A DNA stretch of 64,000 nucleotides from Arundinibacter roseus (GTDB lineage Bacteria > Bacteroidota > Bacteroidia > Cytophagales > Spirosomataceae): the NCBI RefSeq assembly GCF_004348825.1, contig NZ_SMJU01000010.1, forward strand, positions 186,001-250,000. The letters are read 5' to 3'. This document shows, in pieces, positions 16,687 to 24,779 of the stretch. Made by a program: the position numbers and the translations under genes. Position 1 is the stretch's first letter, and every line of letters begins with the position of its first letter. Below the pieces are notes generated by a model. It did no database searches. It was not told the origin of the DNA and was given only the letters and a program-made list of their open reading frames with translations.

Positions 16687-17823
16687 TTACCGCCACTGGA
16701 TTTTTTTCTTTTTCCGCGAAAAAACCAGACCGCTCATGATCAGATAATACAGAAAAAAGGCCATATCCATGAAGATAAACAAAAACCATTCGACGGTGCG
16801 ATCCAGCCGTTTGTTAATGCTTTGCAACACAAAAAGCTGAATCAGCCATCGCCCGACAAATACGCCTGCGAGCGTTTGAAGTAAAAGTAAATCCTGCGTG
16901 TAGATACCCCATATCAAGGCAACGATACCCGTTAGCCAAAGTCCCGTATGCGACGCCGAAAGTATTCCCAGTCGAATTTTGTTGCTTGTCTTGTAGTACT
17001 TCCCAACCGAAAGATGACGCTTTTTTTGGCGATACCAGGCTTTCCAGCTCGACTTGGCGTAGGAATAAACGAATGATTCGGGATCCAGATTGATGGATGT
17101 GTTGTACGTCCGGGCGGCCTGATTCATAAACAGGTCATCATCTCCACCCACAATATCCTTATGTTTATAAAAGCCTCGGTGCGCAAAAAACAGGGACGTA
17201 TGATACATGAGGTTTCGGCCTACACCCATATATGGACGACCTGCCAGAGCCAGAGAAAAATACTGTACGGCTGTAAAAAATGTTTCACACCTGATAAACC
17301 AGTTCAGTACACCTTTTTCTTTAAAATATGGAGAAAAACCAAGCACAATTTCTTTCCTGTCGACTAATTGAGCGGCCATTGATGCAATCCAATCGGATCC
17401 TGCGGGGCGACAATCTGCGTCGGTCATGAGTGCAACCGGATAGCGGGCATGCTTCATTCCCATCGTAATCGCATATTTTTTGGGTGTAATGTGCGCATGT
17501 TCATTATCAATCCTGATATACCGAACGTGGCTCCACTGAGCGATCGATTCCTTCAAAAAATCATCCGTTCCATCAGACGAACGATCATCCAGCACCAGGA
17601 CTTCAAACGTTGGATAGTCCTGTGCATCAAGCAGGGGAAGCAGTTCTTTCAGGTTTTCCAGCTCGTTCCAGGCGCATACCAGCACTGATACGCCAACGGC
17701 ATTGCTTGTGGCGGGTTCAAGGTCGGGTTGCTCATAGCGAATCAGCCTTGTGAAGATGAATAAATAGTATACGAGCTGAATGCTTGCGAAAGTCAGGAGG
17801 AGGATCAGTAAAGGTTCTGTCAC
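16687..17823 (-). CDS. Membrane-anchored family 2 glycosyltransferase
   Basis: A 378-residue GT2 enzyme with one N-terminal membrane helix (LLILLLTFASIQLVYYLFIF) and two or three C-terminal helices. The GT-A core shows VSVLVCAWNELENLKELLP, EVLVLDDRSSDGTDDFL, MTDADCRP (the DxD-type metal site) and GGDDDLFMNQAA. The start is GTG (17823). The substrate is unknown; the topology is like processive or lipid-linked transferases. It stands outside the large polysaccharide locus, upstream of rsmG, with a candidate minus-strand -7 box TATATTTG at 17863-17856. Confidence 0.88.
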   Translation of the reverse strand: MTEPLLILLLTFASIQLVYYLFIFTRLIRYEQPDLEPATSNAVGVSVLVCAWNELENLKELLPLLDAQDYPTFEVLVLDDRSSDGTDDFLKESIAQWSHVRYIRIDNEHAHITPKKYAITMGMKHARYPVALMTDADCRPAGSDWIASMAAQLVDRKEIVLGFSPYFKEKGVLNWFIRCETFFTAVQYFSLALAGRPYMGVGRNLMYHTSLFFAHRGFYKHKDIVGGDDDLFMNQAARTYNTSINLDPESFVYSYAKSSWKAWYRQKKRHLSVGKYYKTSNKIRLGILSASHTGLWLTGIVALIWGIYTQDLLLLQTLAGVFVGRWLIQLFVLQSINKRLDRTVEWFLFIFMDMAFFLYYLIMSGLVFSRKKKKIQWR

Positions 17824-17855
17824 GCGAGAGTAGGATTAAGGGCCTTGTTTTTTGG

Positions 17856-17905
17856 CAAATATACGTTCATTGTCAGGAATGTTTATGGACATAGCCTTAT
17901 TTTTG
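17856..17905. promoter_or_regulatory. Divergent candidate -7 boxes for the GT2 gene and tgt
   Basis: TATATTTG on the minus strand (17863-17856) faces the GT2 gene, and TATTTTTG on the plus strand (17898-17905) faces tgt 24 nt before its ATG. Both match TAnnTTTG. Neither has a TTG at the ideal distance, so confidence is modest. Confidence 0.4.
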
Positions 17906-17928
17906 CGCCGCATTAATCCCTACACGGA

Positions 17929-19062
17929 ATGAAATTTTTTCTTGAAAACCAGGATAAAAACACCAAAGCCCGGGCTGGCCGGATTCAGACAGACCACGGC
18001 ACTATCGAAACACCCATCTTTATGCCTGTGGGCACGGCAGGTACTGTAAAAGCGGTTCATCAGCGCGAATTAAAGGATGACGTACAAGCGCAAATCATTC
18101 TTGGCAATACGTACCATTTATATTTACGTCCCGGGCTTCCGATTATTGAAGCCGCCGGCGGTCTGCATAAATTCAATGGCTGGGATTTCCCGATTCTGAC
18201 CGACAGTGGCGGGTATCAGGTCTATTCGCTTGCCGGAACAGGACGTAAAATTAACGAAGCAGGTGTGGAATTTAAATCCCACATTGATGGCTCCCTCCAC
18301 ACATTTACACCCGAAGGAGTCATGGACATTCAGCGAAAAATTGGAGCGGATATCATCATGGCTTTTGATGAATGTACCCCCTACCCCTGTGAATATGACT
18401 ACGCAAGAACTTCTATGGAGTTAACTCACCGTTGGCTGCAACGATGCTGCGACCGGTTTGATACCACCGAAAGTTTGTATGGGTACCAACAAACGCTCTT
18501 TCCTATTGTACAAGGAAGTGTATATAAAGACCTTAGACAACGATCGGCAGAAAAAATCGCTTCATTTGGCCGGGAAGGAAACGCCATCGGCGGTCTTTCA
18601 GTGGGCGAGCCTGCTGAGATCATGTACGAACTAACCGAAGTTGTCTGCGATATATTGCCGGCAGATAAACCCCGCTATTTGATGGGTGTAGGTACGCCTG
18701 CCAACATTCTGGAAGGTATTGCACTTGGTGTAGATATGTTTGATTGCGTTATGCCAACCCGCAATGCGCGCAATGGCATGCTTTTTACAACAGAAGGCAT
18801 AATCAATATACGGAATGAAAAGTGGAAAGATGACTTTTCCCCGATTGATAAAAATTTAGGTGGATATGTTAGTACTTTTTACTCGAAAGCGTACCTTCGT
18901 CATCTGGTTAAGTCAGATGAAATGCTGGGAGCACAGATTGCCAGCGTACACAATCTGAGTTTTTACCTGTGGTTGGTGAAAGAAGCTCGCCGACGAATCA
19001 TGGCTGGCGATTTTCGTATGTGGAAAGAAGAAATGATAAAAAAAGTAATGCAACGCCTCTAA
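17929..19062 (+). CDS. tgt: Queuine tRNA-ribosyltransferase Tgt
   Basis: A 377-residue TIM-barrel enzyme that exchanges guanine-34 of GUN-anticodon tRNAs for a queuosine precursor. Family motifs are ILTDSGGYQVYSL (active-site Asp), MAFDECTPYP, GGLSVGEP, YLMGVGTPANILEGI and DMFDCVMPTRNARNG (nucleophile region). The C-terminal zinc site usually has CxCxxC plus His. Here the three cysteines are absent (SPIDKNLGGYVSTFYSKAYLRHL region) although the His is kept. From memory other Bacteroidota Tgt proteins look the same, so this is probably a lineage trait. It is a single gene with a candidate promoter of its own. Confidence 0.95.
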   Translation: MKFFLENQDKNTKARAGRIQTDHGTIETPIFMPVGTAGTVKAVHQRELKDDVQAQIILGNTYHLYLRPGLPIIEAAGGLHKFNGWDFPILTDSGGYQVYSLAGTGRKINEAGVEFKSHIDGSLHTFTPEGVMDIQRKIGADIIMAFDECTPYPCEYDYARTSMELTHRWLQRCCDRFDTTESLYGYQQTLFPIVQGSVYKDLRQRSAEKIASFGREGNAIGGLSVGEPAEIMYELTEVVCDILPADKPRYLMGVGTPANILEGIALGVDMFDCVMPTRNARNGMLFTTEGIINIRNEKWKDDFSPIDKNLGGYVSTFYSKAYLRHLVKSDEMLGAQIASVHNLSFYLWLVKEARRRIMAGDFRMWKEEMIKKVMQRL

Positions 19063-19139
19063 ATGTTTATAGCTGGTATTTTTTCAAAAAAATTTTAGTT
19101 TTTAATCGCATTTAAGGTAAATTTAGAAACTTATAAAAG

Positions 19140-19170
19140 TTGGTTAACTCATTTTGTTCTCCTACTTTTG
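19140..19170 (+). promoter_or_regulatory. Strong Bacteroidota-type promoter of the OmpA-family gene
   Basis: TTG (19140-19142), a 20-nt spacer and TACTTTTG (19163-19170) give a full match to the Bacteroidota housekeeping consensus. The leader to the ATG is about 85 nt. The rest of the 19063-19260 gap is AT-rich without other signals. Confidence 0.7.
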
Positions 19171-19260
19171 TGCCTAGGTGGTATGTGACAATAGTACCTG
19201 TTTTTTAGTCTTAATTAAGAAGAGAATCCTTATTCATCAAATAACGCTAACCTGTAGAGT

Positions 19261-20718
19261 ATGAAAAAAGTATCCCTGTGGATTGGTTCGCTTGTTGTGG
19301 GGTCAATGCTTTCATTGCCATTGAGCGCTCAGCAACAACAGCCTGACTCGCCCGATTATAATCCAAAGGCCTCCTACGAAGGCCCTTACAAGATGAATAC
19401 CTGGTCAATCGCTGTTCACCTTGGCCCATCCCAGTTTTTTGGTGATTTGCGGGAATATGACTTTTTTCCCGTAACCGGAAACTCATCCGATACACAAAGT
19501 GAATGGGGAACTTTCCAGGGGGGAGTTACTATCAATAAGCAACTATCGTATTTGTTTGGTGTGAGAGGAGATGTATCTCTCGGAACACTGAAAGGCATGA
19601 AGCGCCGGAATTATTATCGCTACTTCCGCGGAAACTATACAGATGCCTCTCTTTCCGGAACTGTAAACTTGAAAGGTCTTCTGTTTGGTCCTACCAAAAT
19701 GAAGCACTGGAAAATTGACGGCTATGCAGGTTTTGGACAGGTATGGTACAATTCTACGGCTTATGAGCTTGGCTCAGGACGTGAAATTCGCAGCACCGAC
19801 GGAACTACAAACGACTGGATTATTCCAATGGGTGTTACCATCAACTACGAATTGACAAAACGTCTGGATTTAGGTCTTGACTTCCGTGTAAATCATACAA
19901 ACTCCGATTTGATTGATGCTACCTATGGTGGTGACTTCTCTCGTGACCCGGCTGACGGAATTGTCATCTCTAATTTCCCAACTTCGCGTAAAGGAAATTC
20001 CGCTCTTGACAAATACGGATATGGCTCAGTGATGCTTACTTACAAATTGGGAAAAAATCCTTTGCGTGTTAGCAAGCAAGACGGAAAATATACTTACAAC
20101 CCCGATCAGGGAGGATTTTATAACCTGCGCTACACCGATCCTAAACTGTTGGTGAAGCCACCGAAAATCCTGACACTGGAAGAAATGGACTCTGTGGCTA
20201 AGGCTAATCGTCCTAAGGATATTGACCCAAAACTTTTGCTTGATACCGATGGTGACGGAGTTTCTGACTTCTTCGACAAGGAGCCTAACTCTCCTGCCGG
20301 AAGCGTCGTAGACGGTAGCGGTCGTGTCATTGACTTTGATCAATATGTGAAAAATGCACTTGCATCAGGAGCTGCCTGTACCGAGATTTTCGCAAACGTG
20401 ATGTTTGAAACAGACCGAAACGAGATTAAAGCTGAGTATCGCGAAATGCTGGCAAATGTAGCCGCCTTGATGAATAAGTCAGGATGCCGCCTGCAACTCG
20501 CTGGTCATGCCGACCGCCGCGCGTCTGATCGTTACAACATGGCGCTGTCGCGTCGCCGGGTTGAAGCTGTAAGAGCCTACATGGTGAACGAAGCAGGTCT
20601 GAAAGATGCAAGCAAGATCATCGTTGACTATTTCGGAGCATTCAAGCCAATTGCTGATAGCGCTACCCGTGAAGGTCTGATGAAAAACCGTCGTGTAGAA
20701 CTACGATTGCTACCTTAA
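19261..20718 (+). CDS. OmpA family outer-membrane protein
   Basis: A 485-residue protein. Signal peptide MKKVSLWIGSLVVGSMLSLP is cleaved near LSAQ. An N-terminal beta-barrel (about 30-275; WSIAVHLGPSQFFGDLREY, WKIDGYAGFGQVWYN) is followed by a short linker with a calcium-type DTDGDGVSDFFD repeat. A C-terminal OmpA peptidoglycan-binding domain follows (about 370-485; FETDRNEIKAEYREMLANVA, LAGHADRRASDRYNMALSRR, NRRVELRLLP). It probably tethers the outer membrane to the wall and may be abundant, given the strong promoter and clean terminator. Confidence 0.92.
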   Translation: MKKVSLWIGSLVVGSMLSLPLSAQQQQPDSPDYNPKASYEGPYKMNTWSIAVHLGPSQFFGDLREYDFFPVTGNSSDTQSEWGTFQGGVTINKQLSYLFGVRGDVSLGTLKGMKRRNYYRYFRGNYTDASLSGTVNLKGLLFGPTKMKHWKIDGYAGFGQVWYNSTAYELGSGREIRSTDGTTNDWIIPMGVTINYELTKRLDLGLDFRVNHTNSDLIDATYGGDFSRDPADGIVISNFPTSRKGNSALDKYGYGSVMLTYKLGKNPLRVSKQDGKYTYNPDQGGFYNLRYTDPKLLVKPPKILTLEEMDSVAKANRPKDIDPKLLLDTDGDGVSDFFDKEPNSPAGSVVDGSGRVIDFDQYVKNALASGAACTEIFANVMFETDRNEIKAEYREMLANVAALMNKSGCRLQLAGHADRRASDRYNMALSRRRVEAVRAYMVNEAGLKDASKIIVDYFGAFKPIADSATREGLMKNRRVELRLLP

Positions 20719-20751
20719 TTCTCAGATAGACTTAAAAATACTCCCAGATAG

Positions 20752-20778
20752 AAAGGCTCCCGAATGGGAGCCTTTTTT
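20752..20778 (+). terminator. Terminator of the OmpA-family gene
   Basis: A 10-bp stem AAAGGCTCCC/GGGAGCCTTT with a 4-nt loop (GAAT) and a T run. Confidence 0.9.
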
Positions 20779-20791
20779 CATCCTGATTCAT

Positions 20792-20799
20792 TAGCTTTG
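20792..20799 (+). promoter_or_regulatory. Candidate promoter -7 box of the polysaccharide locus
   Basis: TAGCTTTG matches TAnnTTTG and lies just after the ompA terminator, 45 nt before the first gene of the 26-kb locus. No -33 TTG is seen. As nearly all later genes overlap or abut, it may drive most of the locus. Confidence 0.45.
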
Positions 20800-20843
20800 C
20801 GCTATAACACAATCTGTTTTACAAACTACTAATTGCCCCCTCC

Positions 20844-22136
20844 GTGTCTGACGAGTTCATACCTAACCATCCAACAATTGCCGTTATTGGGCTGGGCTAT
20901 GTGGGCCTTCCGCTTGCTCTTGAATTTGCCAGTCAGTTTCAAGTGATTGGTTTTGATACAAACTCTGCACGCGTTGATGCCATGAAACAGGGATTGGACC
21001 CGTCCCATCAAATGGATTCAGCGGCATTTTTGAATAAAACCATTGAGTTTACAAGCCAAACAGAAGATTTACGGCAAGCCACTTTTTTTGTCATAGCCGT
21101 ACCAACTCCGGTTGACGAATATAAAGTTCCTGACCTTACCTCGCTTCTGAAAGCCTCCGAAACCGTAGGACGCGTATTGAAAAAAGGTGACGTTGTGGTA
21201 TTTGAATCGACCGTATATCCCGGATGCACCGAGGATGACTGCCTGCCAATTCTCGAACGGGTGTCAGGTTTGAGTTTAGGTATCGATTTTAAAATTGGCT
21301 ACTCGCCGGAACGAATAAATCCGGGTGATAAAGTACATACGCTCGCTACAATCCTGAAAATTGTGTCGGGAAGCGACAACGCAGCTCTTGAACAAATTGC
21401 TGAAATATATGGGAAAATAATTACGGCAGGTATCTACAAAGCCTCCTCCATAAAAGTAGCAGAAGCAGCCAAAGTCATTGAAAATACACAGCGCGACCTG
21501 AACATTTCGTTGATGAACGAGCTGGCCATTATTTTTGATCGATTGGGCATTGACACGCAAGAAGTTATTGAAGCGGCTGGCACCAAATGGAATTTTCTGA
21601 AATTTTATCCCGGTCTAGTTGGCGGGCACTGCATTGGAGTAGATCCATACTATTTGCTGCACAAATCGCGGCAATTGGGCTACGACCCGCAGGTCATTCA
21701 TAGCGGGCGCCGAATCAATGACGGCATGCCCGCTTTTATTGCCAGCAAACTTGTACAAATGCTGATTCAAAAAGGCAAGAGCCCGCAGCATGCCCGGGTA
21801 CTTATGATGGGGATTACCTTCAAAGAAAATATTTCGGATATTCGTAATTCAAAGGTGGCCGATTTGGTGCGGGAACTCATGCAGTTTGCGGTGCACGTCC
21901 ACCTCGTAGATGCCTGCGCTTCGCCAAATGAAGTAGCCCGGGAATATAACCTGACACTCCTCGACGAGCCCTCCGGAAACTACGATGCAGTGGTGGTGGC
22001 CGTAGCACATGATGAATATAAAAGCCTAACTATCAGTTACTTCAAATCCATCACTCAGCCTGACGCTATACTGATGGATTTGAAAGGATTATATAAAAAC
22101 CAGTCGGATCAACAACTTACCTACTGGCGACTTTGA
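20844..22136 (+). CDS. UDP-N-acetyl-hexosamine 6-dehydrogenase (WecC/TviB/WbpA type)
   Basis: A 430-residue enzyme that oxidises the C6 hydroxyl of a UDP-HexNAc to a carboxylate. The Rossmann motif IAVIGLGYVGLPLALEFA is at residues 11-28. PTPVDEYKVPDL follows, and the catalytic Cys is in GGHCIGVDPYYL (Cys263), with the C-terminal domain opening at MGITFKENISDIRNSKV. Residues around PTPVDEYKVPDL fit the TviB/WbpA (UDP-GlcNAc) subgroup better than UDP-Glc dehydrogenases; the exact substrate is inferred. The start is GTG, as no ATG fits. With wecB (41219) present, UDP-ManNAc could also be the substrate. First gene of the locus. Confidence 0.9.
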   Translation: MSDEFIPNHPTIAVIGLGYVGLPLALEFASQFQVIGFDTNSARVDAMKQGLDPSHQMDSAAFLNKTIEFTSQTEDLRQATFFVIAVPTPVDEYKVPDLTSLLKASETVGRVLKKGDVVVFESTVYPGCTEDDCLPILERVSGLSLGIDFKIGYSPERINPGDKVHTLATILKIVSGSDNAALEQIAEIYGKIITAGIYKASSIKVAEAAKVIENTQRDLNISLMNELAIIFDRLGIDTQEVIEAAGTKWNFLKFYPGLVGGHCIGVDPYYLLHKSRQLGYDPQVIHSGRRINDGMPAFIASKLVQMLIQKGKSPQHARVLMMGITFKENISDIRNSKVADLVRELMQFAVHVHLVDACASPNEVAREYNLTLLDEPSGNYDAVVVAVAHDEYKSLTISYFKSITQPDAILMDLKGLYKNQSDQQLTYWRL

Positions 22137-22147
22137 GAAAAAAAACT

Positions 22148-23254
22148 ATGAAGCAATACGACTATTTAATTGTAGGAGCCGGACTCTGGGGAAGCGTTTT
22201 TGCGCATGAAGCTACGCAGCGTGGAAAGAAATGTCTCGTAATTGACCGTCGCAATCACCGCGGAGGGAATGTTTTTTGTGAAAATGTAGAGGGAATAAAT
22301 GTACATACCTACGGTGCTCACATTTTTCATACCAATGATAAAGAGATATGGGATTACGTCAATTCATTTGTGGAGTTTAACCGCTATACAAATTCGCCGG
22401 TAGCAAACTATAAAGGAGAATTGTATAATCTCCCGTTCAACATGAACACGTTTTATCAGCTTTGGGGCGTGAAAACACCCGACGAAGCCAAAGCAAAAAT
22501 TGCGGAACAGGTCAAAGAAGCCGGAATTACGGAGCCTGCCAACCTGGAAGAGCAGGCTATATCGCTCGTGGGAACGGACATGTATCAGAAATTGATCAAG
22601 AGCTATACTGAGAAACAGTGGGGACGAAAAGCAACCGAGCTGCCTGCCTTTATCATCAAACGGCTACCGGTGCGGTTTACATTCGACAACAACTACTTTA
22701 ATGATCGCTATCAGGGTATTCCAATTGGTGGATATAATAAGCTCACCGACGGCCTTTTGGCTGGGATAGATGTTAGACTAAATGTCGATTTTACTACGGA
22801 GAAAGACACGCTCGCTCAACTTGCGGAAACAATCGTATATACCGGAAAAATTGACGAGTATTTTGACTTCCGCTTTGGTGCACTGGAATACAGGAGTCTG
22901 CAATTTGATCATGAAGTATTGGATACTGAGAATTTTCAGGGAAATGCAGTCGTAAACTATACCGACGCCGAAACGCCATTTACCCGGATTATTGAGCACA
23001 AGCATTTTGAGTTTGGCACACAGCCCAAGACCGTAATTACCCGCGAATATCCCAAAGAATGGACTACCGGAGCCGAGCCCTACTACCCGATTAATGATGC
23101 TAAAAATGATAAATTATTCCGTCAGTACAAAGAATTGGCTGAGCAGGAAAATCATGTCATTTTTGGTGGCAGACTGGCCGAATATCGCTACTATGATATG
23201 CATCAGGTTATTGGTTCGGCGTTAAAGAAGGTACGCGTGCACTTTGGTGATTAA
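22148..23254 (+). CDS. glf: UDP-galactopyranose mutase
   Basis: A 368-residue flavoenzyme that converts UDP-Galp to UDP-Galf, so the surface glycan probably contains galactofuranose. The FAD-binding GAGLWGSVFAHEATQRG is at the N-terminus. Then come the family signatures RRNHRGGN, GINVHTYGAHIFHTN, YTEKQWGR and GGRLAEYRYYDMHQVI. The ATG at 22148 is preferred over a TTG at 22133 because it places the FAD motif at the normal distance. It starts 11 nt after the dehydrogenase stop. Confidence 0.95.
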   Translation: MKQYDYLIVGAGLWGSVFAHEATQRGKKCLVIDRRNHRGGNVFCENVEGINVHTYGAHIFHTNDKEIWDYVNSFVEFNRYTNSPVANYKGELYNLPFNMNTFYQLWGVKTPDEAKAKIAEQVKEAGITEPANLEEQAISLVGTDMYQKLIKSYTEKQWGRKATELPAFIIKRLPVRFTFDNNYFNDRYQGIPIGGYNKLTDGLLAGIDVRLNVDFTTEKDTLAQLAETIVYTGKIDEYFDFRFGALEYRSLQFDHEVLDTENFQGNAVVNYTDAETPFTRIIEHKHFEFGTQPKTVITREYPKEWTTGAEPYYPINDAKNDKLFRQYKELAEQENHVIFGGRLAEYRYYDMHQVIGSALKKVRVHFGD

Positions 23255-23268
23255 TTGTGAAAAACGGA

Positions 23269-24021
23269 ATGAAATTATACCCTACGCTTTTTTTTCTGTC
23301 GCTGGTTTGTCTGTGGCTCGTTGGTTGCAGCAGTCAACCTATCCCTACGACGATTCGTACGGAAAGCCTTGACCCGGGAACAATGCAGGTGGAAAAAGGA
23401 GCGTACCAAATTAAAGCCGGCGATAAACTGCTGATCCGCAATTTAAACTGGGCTTCTTCATTGTTTCCGGAACCTGGGCTGGATAACAGTGCAACAGGTA
23501 GTAGTGGATTTTCTACTACCGTCGCCCAAAATGGCACCATTCGATTACCTGAATCTGGACGTTTACAGGTAGCAGGGTTAACGCGTGAGGAGCTGGCCGA
23601 TTCACTTTCCAACCGTTTCCAAAACATTGTTCTGAATCCTCTATTTGAAGTAGAGGTAACAAATCTTAGGGTAAAGGTACTGGGGTCTATGAATATTCAG
23701 GGCGTCGTTGCACTGGATAAAGATCATACCTCTCTGGGTGAAATTATTGCCAAATCGGGCGGAATCAAATACACCGAAGCCGACAATATTATTCAGATAA
23801 TCCGGGGCGAAGGAACTGAGCAGCAGGTGATTGAATATGAATTTCGACAACTGGGCGATCCGAAAATCATGAATCAACAGGTATTTGATAATGATATTGT
23901 TTACGTTCCCCCCAGCAAAGGCTCTTTACGCAATGTACGCATGCAACGGGTACTTGTCGTTGCCCAACCGCTGATTATAACGCTCAACCTTACACTCATT
24001 ATTCTCAACTATTTCAGGTAA
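23269..24021 (+). CDS. Polysaccharide export lipoprotein (Wza-like)
   Basis: A 250-residue outer-membrane export protein. The signal (MKLYPTLFFLSLVCLWLVGC) gives a lipobox LVGC at residue 20. Then come a poly-export domain (YQIKAGDKLLIRNLNW, VAQNGTIRLPESGRLQVAGL), an SLBB-like segment (LGSMNIQGVVALDK, LGEIIAKSGGI) and a C-terminal hydrophobic helix. It is shorter than E. coli Wza, as is common in Bacteroidota. A GTG at 23257, 2 nt after the glf stop, is an alternative start. It forms the export/control trio with the next two genes. Confidence 0.9.
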   Translation: MKLYPTLFFLSLVCLWLVGCSSQPIPTTIRTESLDPGTMQVEKGAYQIKAGDKLLIRNLNWASSLFPEPGLDNSATGSSGFSTTVAQNGTIRLPESGRLQVAGLTREELADSLSNRFQNIVLNPLFEVEVTNLRVKVLGSMNIQGVVALDKDHTSLGEIIAKSGGIKYTEADNIIQIIRGEGTEQQVIEYEFRQLGDPKIMNQQVFDNDIVYVPPSKGSLRNVRMQRVLVVAQPLIITLNLTLIILNYFR

Positions 24022-24779
24022 TGTCTGCACACACTTCTGGTATGCATCTTTCTGGACAAAAGCCGTTTTTACACGAAATAGGTTGTGATTTACACGTGCA
24101 TGTGTTGCCCGGAATAGACGATGGTTCCCCTGATCTGATGGAGAGCATGCAGATTCTGGAAGCTCATTATGAGGCAGGAATCCGGAGGGTGATCGCCACG
24201 CCTCATATCCGTTCCGATTTTTTTCAGAATACCCGTCAAACAATTTATGACGCCTGGGCGCTGCTGCATGAACAGGCGCTGCAACGCTGGCCCGACCTCC
24301 GCCTGACCTACGCTGCCGAGCACTTCGCGGATGATTATCTGCTACAACTTATTGAAAGCGACAAGCTACTGCCGCTCTTCGATCGCTATGTGCTTATCGA
24401 AACTTCTATGCGGGTGGAGCAACCCTATTTTATGGAAATTGTAGAACGGTTGATTGAAAAAAACTGGAAACCCGTACTAGCTCACCCCGAACGCTACCGC
24501 CCCTGGCACCAAAAGCCCGACCGCTACGCACAACTTCGGGAAATGCAGGTGATTTTTCAGGTAAATCTCCTTTCACTAGGTGGAATGTATGGCGCTCCCG
24601 AGCAGAGAATGGCTGAGCAATTGATTCAAAAAGGGTGGATTGGAGCTGTCGGGACCGATCTTCATCGGGTTAGTCAGTTTAAATATTTAAGAAAAGCAGC
24701 TCAAAATCCTGCGTATGGCAGGCTATGTTCCGTTTCTCTGTTAAACCATCAGTTACTGAAACATGAAGCAAGAAACTGA
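24021..24779 (+). CDS. CpsB/CapC-type tyrosine-protein phosphatase (PHP family)
   Basis: A 252-residue metal-dependent phosphatase that should dephosphorylate the tyrosine kinase encoded next. PHP metal motifs are visible: CDLHVHVLPGIDDGS, ATPH, AAEH, LAHPERY and GTDLHR. Its ATG shares one base with the upstream TAA, and its end overlaps the kinase gene by 17 nt. This phosphatase type is normal in Firmicutes and in Bacteroidota capsule loci, where it takes the place of Wzb. Confidence 0.92.
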   Translation: MSAHTSGMHLSGQKPFLHEIGCDLHVHVLPGIDDGSPDLMESMQILEAHYEAGIRRVIATPHIRSDFFQNTRQTIYDAWALLHEQALQRWPDLRLTYAAEHFADDYLLQLIESDKLLPLFDRYVLIETSMRVEQPYFMEIVERLIEKNWKPVLAHPERYRPWHQKPDRYAQLREMQVIFQVNLLSLGGMYGAPEQRMAEQLIQKGWIGAVGTDLHRVSQFKYLRKAAQNPAYGRLCSVSLLNHQLLKHEARN

